Shown here in pieces: positions 44,037-56,825 of a stretch of 64,000 nucleotides of DNA. Location of the stretch: contig DYFK01000014.1 of the NCBI GenBank assembly GCA_020725265.1, positions 1 through 64,000 on the forward strand. The letters are read 5' to 3'. Under the pieces are notes generated by a model that did not search any database, was not told the origin of the DNA, and saw only the letters and a program-made list of their open reading frames with translations. Both the position numbers and the translations under genes were made by a program. The DNA is from Hydrogenophilus sp. (GTDB lineage: Bacteria; Pseudomonadota; Gammaproteobacteria; Burkholderiales; Thiobacillaceae). Numbering within the stretch: position 1 is the stretch's first letter; the number at the start of each line of letters is the position of its first letter.

Positions 44037-44684
44037 TCACAACCGATAGGCGGCGACCGTCAGCACGCGCGAGGTCAGGCGCATGGCGGTCTTGACCGGT
44101 GCAGGCAACTCGGCGCCACCATGGGCGATCGCGGTTTCGGCATGCTTGATCTCGTCGGCTTTCATCTGGGCGACAATGGCCCGGCTTTTCACATCCTGAG
44201 CCGGCAGCAGATCGAGATGGCCGTCGAGATGCCCTTCGACCTGGCGTTCGGTCTCGGCCAGGAAGCCCAGATTCCACTTGTCGCCAAGTGCCCCGGCCAG
44301 GCTGCCGAGCGCGAAGGAGCCCGCGTACCAGAGCGGATTGAGCAGGCTCTTGCGGCTGCCGAGCTCCTCCAGACGCCGTTCGCACCAGGCCAGGTGTTCG
44401 GTTTCCTCCTCGGACGCCTCGCGCAACGCGCGCGCCGCCTCCGGATTGCGCGCGGTCAAGGCCTGCCCCTGATACAGAGCCTGGGCGCAGACCTCGCCGC
44501 TGTGATTGATGCGCATCAGGCCAGCGGCATGGCGTTTCTCCGACTCACTCATGTCCACCTCCGGCAAGCCGGCGTCCGGATAGGGGCGCCGGCTTGCCGC
44601 CCGCGCGAAAACCGTGCGCAGGGCGTTGTCGATCACGGGAATGATGGCTTCCGGGCTGGGGAATCGGAATGGCGTGGCTGGCAT
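44037..44684 (-). CDS. coq7: demethoxyubiquinone hydroxylase (Coq7)
   Basis: The 215-residue protein is the carboxylate-bridged diiron hydroxylase of ubiquinone synthesis. Iron ligands are visible as Glu in [21 protein letters not shown] and DEIKHAETA. It hydroxylates demethoxyubiquinol to give the last ring hydroxyl. The ATG at 44684 (MPATPFRFP) is preferred over the longer frame; a TATAAT box on this strand lies at 44715-44720. Presence of coq7 indicates aerobic ubiquinone synthesis. Confidence 0.95.
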   Translation of the reverse strand: MPATPFRFPSPEAIIPVIDNALRTVFARAASRRPYPDAGLPEVDMSESEKRHAAGLMRINHSGEVCAQALYQGQALTARNPEAARALREASEEETEHLAWCERRLEELGSRKSLLNPLWYAGSFALGSLAGALGDKWNLGFLAETERQVEGHLDGHLDLLPAQDVKSRAIVAQMKADEIKHAETAIAHGGAELPAPVKTAMRLTSRVLTVAAYRL

Positions 44685-44792
44685 GGTGAATCCGGTCGTT
44701 TCGTCGGGCGTTCGATTATACCGGGGCATCGGATCCGGAAAACGTGGTCAAATCGCGGGTTTTTCCGCCATCGCGATTGACCCGCGGTTGCC

Positions 44793-45530
44793 ATGTCCAG
44801 CATCGATCTCCTCTACGCCGCCACGGTCCTGGTGCTTGCCTATTTCGTGCGCGGCATCTCCGGTTTCGGCTCCGGTCTGATCGCGGTTCCGTTGCTGGCC
44901 CTGCGCTTCCCCCTGACGGAGGTGGTTCCGTTCATGCTGGTCGCCGATTTCGCTGCTTCCGCCCTGATCGGTGGCATCACCTTCAAGCGCGTGGACTGGG
45001 TCGAAATCCGGCGACTGCTGCCGGCCACGCTGGTTGGCGTGGCGCTGGGCACCACCCTGCTGGTCTCGATGCCGGCGTCGACGCTACTGACCATTCTGGC
45101 CGGGTTCGTGCTGATTTTCAGCCTGCGCGCGTTGTTCACGCGGGATCGGCCATTCCAACCGGTCGCATCGGGCTGGGCATACCCGGCCGCGCTCGGCGGC
45201 GGCGCCGTCAGCGGTCTGTTCGGAACCGGCGGCCCGCCCTACGTGATCTATCTGTCGCACCGGATCGAGGACAAGGCGTCACTGCGCGCGACACTGTCCG
45301 TACTGTTCTTTCTGGAGGGGCTGATCCGCATCGTGACCTTCCTGACCGCCGGCCTGATGCGCGAGAGCTCGGTCTGGATGCACAGCCTGATGGCGGCACC
45401 GCTGATCGTCGCCGCCCTGTACGCGGGCAGCCACATCCACGCCCGACTGAGCAATCGCCAGATGTCCCGGCTGATCGGCGCGCTGTTGCTGGTCAGCGGA
45501 ATTTCGCTGTTGTTCAAGGCCTGGCACTGA
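44793..45530 (+). CDS. TauE/SafE-family exporter, second copy
   Basis: The 245-residue eight-helix membrane protein has the family motifs YFVRGISGFGSGLIAVPLL and GLFGTGGPPYVIYLSHR. It is divergent in sequence from the copy at 18347. Substrate is unknown; sulfite or sulfonate export is a family-level inference. It is monocistronic, followed by the terminator shared with rplS on the other strand. Confidence 0.88.
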   Translation: MSSIDLLYAATVLVLAYFVRGISGFGSGLIAVPLLALRFPLTEVVPFMLVADFAASALIGGITFKRVDWVEIRRLLPATLVGVALGTTLLVSMPASTLLTILAGFVLIFSLRALFTRDRPFQPVASGWAYPAALGGGAVSGLFGTGGPPYVIYLSHRIEDKASLRATLSVLFFLEGLIRIVTFLTAGLMRESSVWMHSLMAAPLIVAALYAGSHIHARLSNRQMSRLIGALLLVSGISLLFKAWH

Positions 45531-45540
45531 CCCTGCCATG

Positions 45541-45572
45541 AAAAAACCGCCCGGGGCAAAGCCCACGGGCGG
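45541..45572 (-). terminator. terminator of the rpsP-rplS operon
   Basis: On the minus strand CCGCCCG (45566-45572) pairs with CGGGCGG (45547-45553), then six T's (45541-45546). It lies 22 bases beyond the rplS stop. Confidence 0.9.
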
Positions 45573-45593
45573 CCAGTCGGCAAGCGCGGGAAC

Positions 45594-45971
45594 TCAGACC
45601 TTGGCCACGCGCTTGGAGAAGTCGAGCTTTTCCTTGATCCGGGCGGACTTGCCGGAGCGCTGGCGCAGGTAGTACAGCTTGGCGCGACGCACATCGCCGC
45701 GACGCTTGACCTCGACCGAGGCGACCAGCGGCGAATAAGTCTGGAAAGTCCGTTCGACGCCCTCGCCAGCGGAAATCTTGCGTACGGTAAAGGCGGAATT
45801 GAGGCCGCGGTTGCGCTTGGCGATGACCACGCCTTCATAGGCCTGGAGACGTTCGCGGTTGCCTTCCTTGACCTTCACCTGAACGATGACGGTATCGCCA
45901 GGGGCGAATTCCGGGAGCGTCTTGCCCAGGCGGGCGATTTCTTCCTTTTCCAACTGTTCGATCAGATTCAT
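45594..45971 (-). CDS. rplS: ribosomal protein L19
   Basis: This 125-residue protein is L19, with the typical [31 protein letters not shown] and an S/T-rich middle ([18 protein letters not shown]). It sits at the 30S-50S interface. It ends the rpsP-rimM-trmD-rplS operon; the 79-base gap to trmD is the longest in the operon. Confidence 0.98.
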   Translation of the reverse strand: MNLIEQLEKEEIARLGKTLPEFAPGDTVIVQVKVKEGNRERLQAYEGVVIAKRNRGLNSAFTVRKISAGEGVERTFQTYSPLVASVEVKRRGDVRRAKLYYLRQRSGKSARIKEKLDFSKRVAKV

Positions 45972-46050
45972 CTTCGTTTCCTTGCGTGAATCATGGCGGT
46001 AGAGGTTTCGCCGGAAAGGCGAGACATGCCACCGTTTTAAACGGTCCGGT

Positions 46051-46824
46051 TCAGACCGGACCGGCTTCCCGATCGGATGGACCGGGCAAATCCTTCAGCA
46101 GTGCCTGTTCGAGCGGACTCAGACGGCGATCCCTTAACAAATCCGGACGCCGCGTCCGGGTTCGATCCAGCGCCTGGCCAAGACGCCAGCGCGCGATCTC
46201 GGCGTGATTGCCACCGCGTAGAACTTCCGGCACCGTCAAACCCAGATACCGCTCCGGCCGCGTGTAATGCGGGCAGTCCAGCAGGCCATCCGCGAACGAA
46301 TCCTCGGCGGCGGAATTGGCATGACCAAGGGCGCCTGGCAACTGCCGGATCACCGCGTCCAACAACACCATCGCCGGCAACTCGCCGCCCGACAGGACGT
46401 AATCGCCGATCGACACTTCCTCCAAGGCATGGCGGGCGAACAGACGCTCGTCGATACCCTCGTAACGCCCGGCAAGCAGCACCAGCGCCGGCTCGGCGGC
46501 CAATTCCTCGACCAAGGCCTGATTCAGCCGCCGCCCCTGCGGCGACAGGTAGATCATGCGCGGCGCGCCGACTCCGGATCGCCGGAGCGCGGCTCGTGCC
46601 GCCGTCAGTGCCAGATCCAGCGGCTCCACCAGCATCACCATACCCGGCCCACCACCGAAAGGACGGTCATCCACGGTCCGGTAATTGTCCTGCGTGAAAT
46701 CCCGGGGATCCCAGAAACTCAAGCCGCACAACCGCCGTTCGATCGCCCGGCCACTGACGCCAAAGCCACTCAGGGCGGCGAACATCTCCGGAAACAGGGT
46801 GACGACATGGTAACTCGGCGCCAT
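46051..46824 (-). CDS. trmD: tRNA (guanine-37-N1)-methyltransferase
   Basis: The 257-residue SPOUT enzyme has the knotted SAM site: [24 protein letters not shown] and [14 protein letters not shown]. It methylates G37 in tRNAs reading CNN and guards against +1 frameshifting. The N-terminal VVTLFPEMF and length are standard. It lies 15 bases after rimM. Confidence 0.98.
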   Translation of the reverse strand: MAPSYHVVTLFPEMFAALSGFGVSGRAIERRLCGLSFWDPRDFTQDNYRTVDDRPFGGGPGMVMLVEPLDLALTAARAALRRSGVGAPRMIYLSPQGRRLNQALVEELAAEPALVLLAGRYEGIDERLFARHALEEVSIGDYVLSGGELPAMVLLDAVIRQLPGALGHANSAAEDSFADGLLDCPHYTRPERYLGLTVPEVLRGGNHAEIARWRLGQALDRTRTRRPDLLRDRRLSPLEQALLKDLPGPSDREAGPV

Positions 46825-46839
46825 GCACCGGATTTCCGC

Positions 46840-47355
46840 TCAATAATCCAGCGACCAGTCAGCCACGATCCGCCCGGCGTCCAGATCGACCGTCGACACA
46901 TAGGCGCCAACAAACGGAATCAGGCGGGAGCGATCGCCCTGGACCTCCAGAACGTCATGCGCCCCGGTCTCAAGAATTCCGGTCACCTTGCCCAGATTTT
47001 CGCCAGCCAGATTGACCACATCGAGGCCGATCAACTGGCCCCAGTAGTACTCACCCTCCTCGGGCTCGGGCAGGGCATCCCGCTCGATGGCGATTTCCAT
47101 GCCACGCATCGATTCCGCCGCTTCACGATCCTCGACGCCTTCCAGGCGGACCAGCAGTGTACGGCCGTGAACCTTGCCCTCCAGCAGACGATACGAACGC
47201 CAGGCATCACCCCGACCGAGCCGCCAGACCTCATGGTCCAGCAAGGTATCGACGTATTCGCTGAAAGGCTGGATCTTGAGCCATCCCCGCACCGCGTATG
47301 GGGCGGCAACCCGCCCCATGACCACGAGGCGCTCAGGCGCTGACTGCCGTGTCAC
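46840..47355 (-). CDS. rimM: 16S rRNA processing protein RimM
   Basis: The 171-residue protein has an N-terminal RimM domain ([16 protein letters not shown]) and a C-terminal PRC barrel ([16 protein letters not shown]). It binds S19 and assists 30S head maturation. The conserved MGRVAAPY is preceded in homologues by about a dozen residues, so I use the GTG at 47355, which overlaps the rpsP end by 23 bases; the ATG at 47319 is the alternative. Confidence 0.93.
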   Translation of the reverse strand: MTRQSAPERLVVMGRVAAPYAVRGWLKIQPFSEYVDTLLDHEVWRLGRGDAWRSYRLLEGKVHGRTLLVRLEGVEDREAAESMRGMEIAIERDALPEPEEGEYYWGQLIGLDVVNLAGENLGKVTGILETGAHDVLEVQGDRSRLIPFVGAYVSTVDLDAGRIVADWSLDY

Positions 47356-47584
47356 CGCGGACGATGCGCGCGACGGTATCGGAAGTCCGCGCGCCAACGC
47401 CCTGCCAATAGGCCAGACGGGCCTGGTCCAGGCGCAGCTTCTCGGCATTGCCGGAAGCAACCGGGTTATAGAAGCCGATCCGTTCGATGAAACGGCCATC
47501 GCGGCGATTGCGGGAATCAGCGACGACGATGTTGAAGAAGGGGCGCTTCTTCGAACCGCCGCGGGCAAGACGAATGGTGACCAT
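47333..47584 (-). CDS. rpsP: ribosomal protein S16
   Basis: The 83-residue S16 protein begins [17 protein letters not shown] and contains [14 protein letters not shown], both diagnostic. It is the first gene of the operon. The ribosome site before it is weak, as is common for this gene. Confidence 0.98.
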   Translation of the reverse strand: MVTIRLARGGSKKRPFFNIVVADSRNRRDGRFIERIGFYNPVASGNAEKLRLDQARLAYWQGVGARTSDTVARIVRGDTAVSA

Positions 47585-47696
47585 GTGTTGCTGTCCTCTG
47601 AACCTGGGTGAAGCATTGTTGAAAAACCGGGTTTCGGCCCGACCGGATGACGCGCGCGAAACGCGACCAAAACCGCGCATCCGGAAAACCGCGCAT

Positions 47697-47724
47697 TCTA
47701 TAGTAAGCCGACAGTCAAAACCAA
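47697..47724 (-). promoter_or_regulatory. probable promoter of rpsP operon
   Basis: On the minus strand a TATAGA -10 (complement of 47697-47702) is preceded after 16 bases by TTGGTT. It lies 113 bases upstream of rpsP. Motif match is moderate. Confidence 0.4.
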
Positions 47725-47763
47725 GTGTTTGTTTTTCCTGTCTTTCAGCGGAGGCGCGCGCGA

Positions 47764-48249
47764 TCAATCCCGGAAGTTCTGGTACTGAAGCGGAAAATCG
47801 GTGATCGATTTCCGGGTCAGGGCGATGACCTCCTGCAACACATCCCGTTTCGCGCCGGAAACCCGGACGCTTTCGCCTTGAATGCTGGCCGTCACCTTGA
47901 GCTTGGAATCCTTGATCAACCTGACAATCTTCTTGGCAAGATCGGTTTCAATTCCGTTGCGCACGGTCGCCACACGCTTGACCTTGTTACCGGAGACCTT
48001 CTCGCTGCTTGCGACATCGAGGCAACGGATATCCACACCACGCTTGACCAGCTTGGCGTTAAGTACTTCCTGTACCTGATCGAGCTTGAAGTCGTCATCC
48101 GCGAACACGGTAAGCACCAGACCAGCCTGCTCGACCCGCGCATCCGAGCCCTTGAAGTCAAAACGGTTGGCGACTTCCTTGTTGGCCTGTTCGACAGCGT
48201 TCTTGACTTCCTGCTGATCAACCTCGGAAACGATATCGAAGGATGGCAT
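47764..48249 (-). CDS. YajQ-family protein
   Basis: The 161-residue protein is Yaj[12 protein letters not shown] at the start, then a pair of ferredoxin-like repeats with RFDFKGSDA and [14 protein letters not shown]. Members bind cyclic di-GMP or nucleic acid. It is monocistronic, upstream of the rpsP operon's promoter region and divergent from rpoZ. Confidence 0.95.
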   Translation of the reverse strand: MPSFDIVSEVDQQEVKNAVEQANKEVANRFDFKGSDARVEQAGLVLTVFADDDFKLDQVQEVLNAKLVKRGVDIRCLDVASSEKVSGNKVKRVATVRNGIETDLAKKIVRLIKDSKLKVTASIQGESVRVSGAKRDVLQEVIALTRKSITDFPLQYQNFRD

Positions 48250-48344
48250 GTCACGGCTCCGTTCAAATGAGCGCGGATTATAGGGATTCCCTCCTCGCTC
48301 GTTTAGAATCGATACGTTTTCAAACTCATCCCAAAGGTTGCCGC

Positions 48345-48551
48345 ATGGCCCGAGTCACCGTCGACGATTGCATCAAGCACATCCCCAACCGCTTTGAAAT
48401 GACGCTTGCCGCCGCCTATCGCGCCCGTCAGATTTCCACCGGCTCGACGCCGCGTGTCGAGGCCGACAAGGACAAGCCCGCGGTACTCGCCCTGCGCGAA
48501 ATCGCGGAGGGACTCACCGGCGCCGAAATCCTCAAGAAGGCCCCGCTCTGA
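48345..48551 (+). CDS. rpoZ: RNA polymerase omega subunit
   Basis: The 68-residue protein has the omega signature [21 protein letters not shown] and AYRARQI. It stabilises beta' and is needed for one ppGpp site on RNA polymerase. It is followed after 23 bases by spoT, the conserved rpoZ-spoT order. A TAGAAT (48304-48309) upstream is a possible -10. Confidence 0.97.
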   Translation: MARVTVDDCIKHIPNRFEMTLAAAYRARQISTGSTPRVEADKDKPAVLALREIAEGLTGAEILKKAPL

Positions 48552-48574
48552 CGCCGGGCAGCGAGGGGAGCACC

Positions 48575-50725
<2,151 letters not shown>

Positions 50726-50819
50726 GTGGGCGAAGCCACATGCGTCGGGGCATTGCGGACGCAAAAATGGCCGGCATGCCGAGCCGGCCATTTTAAACTG
50801 CTAGCACCACAACTTGTTC

Positions 50820-50896
50820 TGGGGCGATGGAAGGGAATCGAACCCTCGACACCTGGAGCCACAATCCAGTGCTCTACCAACTGAGCTACCACCGCC
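50820..50896 (-). tRNA. tRNA-His (GTG)
   Basis: On the minus strand the sequence folds into a cloverleaf with anticodon GTG in loop TTGTGGC. The extra 5' G(-1) pairs with C73 to give the eight-base acceptor stem unique to tRNA-His. The T-arm GAGGGTTCGATTCCC and an encoded CCA (complement of 50820-50822) are present. Confidence 0.95.
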
Positions 50897-50903
50897 ATTA
50901 TTC

Positions 50904-50980
50904 TGGCCTGCCCGACAGGGATCGAACCTGTAACCCCCAGCTTAGAAGGCTGGTGCTCTATCCAGTTGAGCTACGGGCAG
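50904..50980 (-). tRNA. tRNA-Arg (TCT)
   Basis: The cloverleaf has acceptor stem CTGCCCG/CGGGCAG, anticodon stem CCAGC/GCTGG around CTTCTAA (anticodon TCT), T-loop TTCGATC, discriminator G and encoded CCA. It reads rare AGA codons. Confidence 0.95.
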
Positions 50981-51020
50981 TATCCCGCGGGCATCGGAAT
51001 CGAGCCTGGACCAGTAACGC

Positions 51021-51098
<78 letters not shown>

Positions 51099-51108
51099 AA
51101 GGGCCGAG

Positions 51109-51137
51109 AATATAACCGCCCGACCAGGAAAAAGCAA
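51109..51137 (-). promoter_or_regulatory. sigma70 promoter of the tRNA-Pro-Arg-His cluster
   Basis: On the minus strand TTGCTT (complement of 51132-51137), a 17-base spacer, and TATATT (complement of 51109-51114). A G/C-rich stretch lies between -10 and the tRNA start, in keeping with stringent control. The transcript would begin about 10 bases before tRNA-Pro. Confidence 0.7.
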
Positions 51138-51194
51138 CGAAGCCCGGCTTGGCTTTGGCTAGAATAATCGTTTCGAAAAGTGGACCCCAATGCC

Positions 51195-52043
51195 ATGAGC
51201 GCGCGCATCCTAGACGGCAAGGCCATTGCCGACGCCTTGTTACTGGACATCCGGAATCAGGTTTCCCAGGGTATCGCCCAAGGACGGCGTGTTCCCGGCC
51301 TTGCGGTCATCCTGCTCGGCGACGATCCGGCATCCAGCGTCTATGTCCGCAACAAGCGGCGTGCCTGCGAACGCGCCGGGATCCTGTCAATCTCACACGA
51401 CTTCCCCGCCGAGACCTCTGAAGCCGACCTTCTCGCCTTGATCACGCGACTGAACGAGGATCCAAGCGTCGACGGCATCCTGGTGCAGTCTCCCTTGCCA
51501 GACCACATCGACGCCAACGCGGTGATCGAGGCGATCCGTCTCGACAAGGACGTGGATGGTTTCCATCCCTGCAACATTGGCCATCTCGCGGTACGCAAAC
51601 CCCTGTTGCGCTCCTGCACGCCCTACGGCGTCATGTACCTGCTCGAGCACACCGGTGAATCCCTGACCGGCAAACATGCGGTGGTGGTGGGCGCTTCCAA
51701 CCATGTCGGGCGCCCGATGGCGCTCGAACTGCTCATGGCCGGCTGCACGGTCACCATCTGCCATTCCGCCACGGTCGACCTGCCCAGACACATCGCCGAC
51801 GCCGACATCCTGGTCGCGGCGGTTGGCCGCCCGGAAATGGTCAAGGGCGACTGGATCAAGGAAGGCGCCATCGTGATCGACATCGGCATCAACCGCCTGG
51901 ATGACGGTCGCCTGGTCGGCGACATCGAATTCCAGACCGCCAGCCAACGCGCGGCCTGGATCACCCCGGTTCCCGGTGGCGTCGGCCCGATGACCGTCGC
52001 CACGCTGTTGCGCAACACTCTGGAAGCCGCTCGCGGTCATTGA
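51195..52043 (+). CDS. folD: bifunctional methylene-THF dehydrogenase/cyclohydrolase
   Basis: The 282-residue enzyme has both FolD signatures: [13 protein letters not shown] (with the catalytic Lys) early, and [10 protein letters not shown] near the C-terminus, with NADP-binding [12 protein letters not shown] between. It interconverts one-carbon tetrahydrofolates. A GTG at 51180 is an upstream alternative start; the ATG at 51195 gives the usual N-terminus. Confidence 0.97.
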   Translation: MSARILDGKAIADALLLDIRNQVSQGIAQGRRVPGLAVILLGDDPASSVYVRNKRRACERAGILSISHDFPAETSEADLLALITRLNEDPSVDGILVQSPLPDHIDANAVIEAIRLDKDVDGFHPCNIGHLAVRKPLLRSCTPYGVMYLLEHTGESLTGKHAVVVGASNHVGRPMALELLMAGCTVTICHSATVDLPRHIADADILVAAVGRPEMVKGDWIKEGAIVIDIGINRLDDGRLVGDIEFQTASQRAAWITPVPGGVGPMTVATLLRNTLEAARGH

Positions 52044-52072
52044 AACCGGTCGCGGCGCGCCTCGACCTTGGT

Positions 52073-52828
52073 TCAACCAGCCCAGCGCCGCAGCACGGCC
52101 AGATCGACGATTCCACGCTCACCTTCACCCCCGGAATCCAGCCGGGTGTAGGGTGCGCCAGGCTCTCCCAGATCACTGAGCACGGCCATCGCACCGGTGA
52201 AATCATGATCATGGGTGTAATCGTTGACGGTGACCACGGTACGCAAACCAGCGCCCAGCGAAGCACGGATGCCGTTCTCGGAATCCTCGAATGCGAGACA
52301 TTGATCCGGCTCAAGACCCAGTTCTCGTAACGCCCACACGTAAATATCGGGGGCCGGTTTTTTCGCCGGCACGATATCGCCAGCCGCGATCACGGAAAAC
52401 CACTCCACGCCATCCTCGGCCAAACTGTGCCGCAACAAGGCGGTCACATTTTCCGGTGTGGTGGTGGTCGCCACGGCCAGCGTCAGGCCAGCCGCGCGAG
52501 CCTCCCGCAACAACCGGCCGACCCCCGGCCGCAACGGAATCCCGCCTTCCGACAACATGCGCGTGTAGTGGCGGGTTTTCGCCTTGTGCAGCGCCGCGAC
52601 CAATTCCTCGAAATCTCCGGGTTTGGCGTAGTCCGGTCGGAATCGATCGACGTAGTATTTCATCCGTTCCTTGCCGCCTGTCACAGCGAGCAACTGTCCG
52701 TACAGCGAGGCATCCCAATGCCAATCCAGGCCAAACTCCTTGAAGGCCGCGTTGAAGGCCGGACGATGGCCATCGCGCTCGGTGTCGGCCAGGGTACCGT
52801 CGACATCGAATATGAGAGCATTCAGCAT
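52073..52828 (-). CDS. HAD-family phosphatase, CbbY-like
   Basis: This 251-residue HAD-IA phosphatase has the nucleophile motif FDVDGTLADTE, TTTTPENV (motif II) and FEDSENGIRA (motif IV), with a C1-type helical cap of CbbY style. CbbY proteins remove inhibitory sugar bisphosphates such as xylulose-1,5-bisphosphate. No Calvin-cycle genes are here. I chose the ATG at 52828, preceded by AAGGA at five bases; an in-frame ATG at 52843 without a ribosome site is the alternative. Confidence 0.85.
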   Translation of the reverse strand: MLNALIFDVDGTLADTERDGHRPAFNAAFKEFGLDWHWDASLYGQLLAVTGGKERMKYYVDRFRPDYAKPGDFEELVAALHKAKTRHYTRMLSEGGIPLRPGVGRLLREARAAGLTLAVATTTTPENVTALLRHSLAEDGVEWFSVIAAGDIVPAKKPAPDIYVWALRELGLEPDQCLAFEDSENGIRASLGAGLRTVVTVNDYTHDHDFTGAMAVLSDLGEPGAPYTRLDSGGEGERGIVDLAVLRRWAG

Positions 52829-52907
52829 TTCATTCCTTGTCATGATCAATGATTCATCCGCGTGACGCGGGGGGTAAAATCCTGATTTTATCCATGCGCC
52901 GGAGACC

Positions 52908-53366
52908 ATGATGGAAGCCATCGCCGAGCGGATTTCGGAGTTCGATGCCCTGTTTGATGGCACGCTCCACAGCCTGCTTTCCTGGGAGCAGCTCGCCGCG
53001 TTCTGGGAACGCTTGGATCCGGCCGGAGGCTGGTATCTGTATGCCGTTGGAGAAGCACTTCCCGAGGCGCCGGCCGATGCCGATCACGTTCTGGCATTTG
53101 TTCATGAAATCGACGATCTGCTGCGTAAGGAGCATCGCGAAGACTATTGCGGAATCGTCTACGCGAATGATCTGGACAATCCGAGTCTGATCAAGATTTA
53201 CGACCCAAACAATCTCGGCACTTCCTGTGGCTCCGGCAAGCATCGCATCCTGCCGGGCTGGATCATGTCACGCGTGCCACCATCCGATCTGTCTCCAAGC
53301 CATCTGGTGCCACAGAACCGCAGGCGCTGGTGGCGAGCTTTCCTGAGTCTGGTCGGCGCCAAATAG
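52908..53366 (+). CDS. conserved-looking hypothetical protein
   Basis: The 152-residue soluble protein has a distinctive middle: WYLYAVGEALPEAPADADHVLAF, IDDLLRKEHREDYCGIVYA, and SLIKIYDPNNLGTSCGSG. I do not know its function, and no catalytic motif stands out. Two ATGs are adjacent (52908 and 52911); GGAG at 52901 fits the second slightly better. It lies alone, divergent from the HAD gene and ended by a terminator. Confidence 0.75.
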   Translation: MMEAIAERISEFDALFDGTLHSLLSWEQLAAFWERLDPAGGWYLYAVGEALPEAPADADHVLAFVHEIDDLLRKEHREDYCGIVYANDLDNPSLIKIYDPNNLGTSCGSGKHRILPGWIMSRVPPSDLSPSHLVPQNRRRWWRAFLSLVGAK

Positions 53367-53368
53367 GA

Positions 53369-53391
53369 ACGGCCCCGTCAGGGGCCGTTTT
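53369..53391. terminator. terminator between hypothetical gene and pnp
   Basis: ACGGCCCC (53369-53376) and GGGGCCGT (53381-53388) pair perfectly around GTCA, followed by TTTT on the plus strand. It ends the hypothetical gene; it may also act on pnp from the other side, but the minus-strand T-run is short. Confidence 0.8.
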
Positions 53392-53412
53392 CACTCCACC
53401 CGGATGCCGCTG

Positions 53413-55539
53413 TCAGTCGACGGACCGAGCGGCGTTCTCCTCCGCCGGCGCGGGTAGATCGAGCAGCGCCTTCATGGACAGACGCATCCGGCCCTTCTCA
53501 TCGGTTTCCAGAACCTTGACCTGCACGGACTGGCCTTCCTTCAGGTAATCGCCAACCGCATTGACACGCTCGTGGGCGATCTGGGAAATATGCAGCAATC
53601 CATCCTTGCCGGGCAGCACGTTGACGATGGCGCCGAAATCCAGAATCTTCAGGACCGTGCCCCCATAAACCCGGCCGACTTCCACTTCCGCGGTAATGTC
53701 CTCGATGCGCTTTTTCGCCGCTTCACCGGATTCCGTGCTGGTGCAGGCGATCTTGATGGCACCGCTCTCGTCGATATCGATCTGGGTACCGGTTTCCTCG
53801 GTGATCGCGCGGATGACCGCGCCGCCCTTGCCGATCACGTCACGGATCTTCTCCGGGTTGATCTTCATCGTGATGATGCGCGGGGCGAACGCGCTCATTT
53901 CCTGGCGCGGTCCGGCAACCGCCTGCTCCATCTGACCAAGAATGTGCAGGCGCGCCTCCTTGGCCTGAGCCAGCGCGATCTGCATGATCTCCTTGGTGAT
54001 GCCCTGGATCTTGATGTCCATCTGCAGGGCGTTGACGCCATCACGAGTTCCCGCGACCTTGAAGTCCATATCGCCAAGGTGATCCTCGTCGCCAAGAATG
54101 TCGGTCAGTACCGCGAACCGGTTACCTTCCTTGATCAGACCCATGGCGATGCCGGCGACGTGGTCCTTCATCGGCACGCCGGCATCCATCAGCGCGAGAC
54201 TGCCGCCGCATACCGAAGCCATCGAGGAAGAACCGTTGGATTCGGTGATTTCCGAAACCACGCGCACCGTGTAGCCGAATTCTTCCTTGGTCGGCAGACA
54301 GGCCGCGAGCGCCCTCTTGGCCAGCCTGCCATGTCCGATCTCACGGCGTTTCGGGCTACCCACGCGGCCAGTCTCGCCAGTCGCGAACGGCGGCATGTTG
54401 TAATGCAGCATGAAGTGATCGCTATACGAGCCGGTAAGCGCCTCGACCGATTGTTCGTCACGTCCGGTGCCCAGCGTGGCGACGACCATGGCCTGGGTTT
54501 CGCCGCGAGTGAACAGCGCGGAACCATGCGTACGCGGCAACACACCGGTGCGGATGGTGATGGGGCGAACCGTGCGGGTGTCGCGACCATCGATACGCGG
54601 CTGGCCGGACAGAATACGGCCACGCACGACCTTGGCCTCGAGCGCGTGGAACAGATCCTTGACCACGTTGGCCTGGGTGGTATCCATGTCCTCGCGGATC
54701 ATCTCCGCGAACACACGGCCACGAATGGCGTCGACCTCGGCCATGCGCGCCTGTTTCTGCTTGATCGAGTAGGCGGCGGCGAGCGCTTCCGCGCACAGCC
54801 CGTTCATCCGGTCGAGCAGTTCCTGATTGGTTTCCGGCGGCGTCCAGTCCCAGGCATCCTTGCCGGCCTCGTCCGCCAGCTCGTTGATCACGTCGATGGC
54901 GGCCTGCATCTGTTCGTGACCGAACACGACCGCGCCGAGCATGACTTCCTCGGACAGGCGATCGGCTTCCGACTCGACCATCAACACCGCGCTTTCGGTA
55001 CCGGCAACGACCAGATCGAGACGGGACGATTTCAGTTCGCCGACGGTCGGATTGAGCACGTACTGGCCATCGATATAACCGACCCGGGCGGCGCCCACAG
55101 GGCCATCGAAGGGCAAACCGGAGATCGCCAAAGCGGCGGATGTGCCGATCAGGGCGGGAATGTCGGAATCGACCTCGGGATTCGACGACAGCACGGTGGC
55201 GATGACCTGCACCTCGTTGAAGAAACCATCCGGAAACAGCGGCCGGATCGGCCGGTCTATCAGGCGCGAAACCAGCGTTTCCTTCTCGGACGGGCGCGAT
55301 TCGCGCTTGAGGAAACCACCGGGAATGCGGCCGGCTGCATAGGCCTTTTCCTGATAATCGACGGTCAGCGGAAAGAAGTCCTGTCCGGGCTTGACGTCCC
55401 TCTTGGCCACCACGGTGCACAGCACCACGGTGTCGTCCATGTTCACCAACACCGCGCCATCGGACTGGCGGGCGACTTCACCGGTTTCAAGGGTGACTTG
55501 GTGGCGACCGTACTGAAATGTCTTCTTGACCGGATTCAC
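53413..55539 (-). CDS. pnp: polynucleotide phosphorylase
   Basis: The 708-residue enzyme has two RNase PH domains, a KH domain ([20 protein letters not shown]) and a C-terminal S1 domain ([16 protein letters not shown]). Active-site segments such as [13 protein letters not shown] and [19 protein letters not shown] are intact. It degrades RNA 3'-5' phosphorolytically and is a degradosome component. It follows rpsO, the conserved order, with no clear hairpin in the 58-base gap between them. Confidence 0.98.
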   Translation of the reverse strand: MNPVKKTFQYGRHQVTLETGEVARQSDGAVLVNMDDTVVLCTVVAKRDVKPGQDFFPLTVDYQEKAYAAGRIPGGFLKRESRPSEKETLVSRLIDRPIRPLFPDGFFNEVQVIATVLSSNPEVDSDIPALIGTSAALAISGLPFDGPVGAARVGYIDGQYVLNPTVGELKSSRLDLVVAGTESAVLMVESEADRLSEEVMLGAVVFGHEQMQAAIDVINELADEAGKDAWDWTPPETNQELLDRMNGLCAEALAAAYSIKQKQARMAEVDAIRGRVFAEMIREDMDTTQANVVKDLFHALEAKVVRGRILSGQPRIDGRDTRTVRPITIRTGVLPRTHGSALFTRGETQAMVVATLGTGRDEQSVEALTGSYSDHFMLHYNMPPFATGETGRVGSPKRREIGHGRLAKRALAACLPTKEEFGYTVRVVSEITESNGSSSMASVCGGSLALMDAGVPMKDHVAGIAMGLIKEGNRFAVLTDILGDEDHLGDMDFKVAGTRDGVNALQMDIKIQGITKEIMQIALAQAKEARLHILGQMEQAVAGPRQEMSAFAPRIITMKINPEKIRDVIGKGGAVIRAITEETGTQIDIDESGAIKIACTSTESGEAAKKRIEDITAEVEVGRVYGGTVLKILDFGAIVNVLPGKDGLLHISQIAHERVNAVGDYLKEGQSVQVKVLETDEKGRMRLSMKALLDLPAPAEENAARSVD

Positions 55540-55597
55540 GCTGCTCTCTTCCTATCTCTTCAGGGACGTGGTGGACTGAGGAATATCGACGCGTCGT

Positions 55598-55867
55598 TTA
55601 CTTGCGCAGACCAAGGCGCTGGATCAGCTGGGTATAGCTGTCGGCATTCTTGCCCTTCAGATAATCCAGCAGACGACGACGACGGCTGACCATCTTGAGC
55701 AGACCACGACGGGAGTGATGATCCTTGGCGTTGGCCTTGAAATGCCCGGTGAGGTCGTTTATGCGCGCGGTCAGCAGCGCGACCTGGACTTCCGGAGAGC
55801 CGGTATCGGCGGCGGCGCGCTGATATTCCTTGACGATCTGGGCTTTCTGATCAGTAGTGACAGCCAT
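55598..55867 (-). CDS. rpsO: ribosomal protein S15
   Basis: The 89-residue S15 has the classic [22 protein letters not shown] and [23 protein letters not shown] motifs. It binds 16S rRNA in the platform. The truB end lies 73 bases upstream on the same strand. Confidence 0.98.
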   Translation of the reverse strand: MAVTTDQKAQIVKEYQRAAADTGSPEVQVALLTARINDLTGHFKANAKDHHSRRGLLKMVSRRRRLLDYLKGKNADSYTQLIQRLGLRK

Positions 55868-55940
55868 TTTGGAGACTCCAACGAAAAACGCGCATTGTAC
55901 TCGCGCGGAATTGATCTTCTCAAGCAGCCGATGGCGCGAC

Positions 55941-56825
55941 TCAAGTGGCAAGCAACCGTTTCGGCGCGGCTTTGCCTTCCTGATCGACCTCGGCCACGCC
56001 CAGAAAACGGCCATCAGGCGCATACAGCCGATAGCTCCGGCCGACCACCAGACGGGGCATCCAGATAGCCTGACCATGCAGGATCTGCCAGGCCGAATCG
56101 AGATCGAGATCGAGCCTTGGCATCGATTCGACAAGAATATCCGCCGGCAACAGACAGGTATCGCGGTCGGCTTCATCGAGTTCGATCAGATGATCGAGGG
56201 TATGCGCCCGTTCGATCGAGAACGGGCCGACAGCGAGTCGACGCAATGCCGTCAGGTGCGCACCGCAACCAAGCAGCTCGCCGAGATCGTCGGCCAACGC
56301 GCGTACGTAGAACCCTTTGCCGCAATGCACCCGCAAGACGCAGGAATTTCCCGAGCACGACAGCAATTCCAGTTCGTGGACGGTGACCCGGCGGGATTTG
56401 CGTTCGATTTCGATGCCCTTCCGGGCATATTCGTACAACGGCCGGCCTGCATGCTTGAGCGCGGAATGCATCGGTGGTGTCTGTTCGATCTCGCCCGTGA
56501 ATCCTGGCAGGGCCTGTCGCACCTCCATCTCGCCTACGCGCACGGAACGCGTCTCGATGACCTCGCCCTCCGGATCGCCACTGCTGGTGCGCACACCGAG
56601 CCGGAGTTCCGCCAGATAAATCTTGTCGGCTTCGAGCAAGAACTGGGAAAACTTGGTCGCCTCGCCAAGACAGAGCGGCAACAGCCCGGTAGCGAATGGA
56701 TCCAGGGTTCCGGTATGCCCGGCCTTCTCCGCGCGATAGAGGCGCTTGGCCTTTTGCAGCGCGGTGTTCGAAGTCAGGCCAGCGGGCTTGTCCAGCAGCA
56801 GGACACCGTCAACCTTGCGTTTCAT
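55941..56825 (-). CDS. truB: tRNA pseudouridine-55 synthase
   Basis: The 294-residue enzyme has the TruB catalytic motif [19 protein letters not shown] with its nucleophilic Asp, plus [16 protein letters not shown]-terminal PUA-like part is present. It converts U55 in the T-arm of tRNAs. The ATG at 56825 ([14 protein letters not shown]) overlaps the rbfA end by 17 bases. Confidence 0.97.
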   Translation of the reverse strand: MKRKVDGVLLLDKPAGLTSNTALQKAKRLYRAEKAGHTGTLDPFATGLLPLCLGEATKFSQFLLEADKIYLAELRLGVRTSSGDPEGEVIETRSVRVGEMEVRQALPGFTGEIEQTPPMHSALKHAGRPLYEYARKGIEIERKSRRVTVHELELLSCSGNSCVLRVHCGKGFYVRALADDLGELLGCGAHLTALRRLAVGPFSIERAHTLDHLIELDEADRDTCLLPADILVESMPRLDLDLDSAWQILHGQAIWMPRLVVGRSYRLYAPDGRFLGVAEVDQEGKAAPKRLLAT

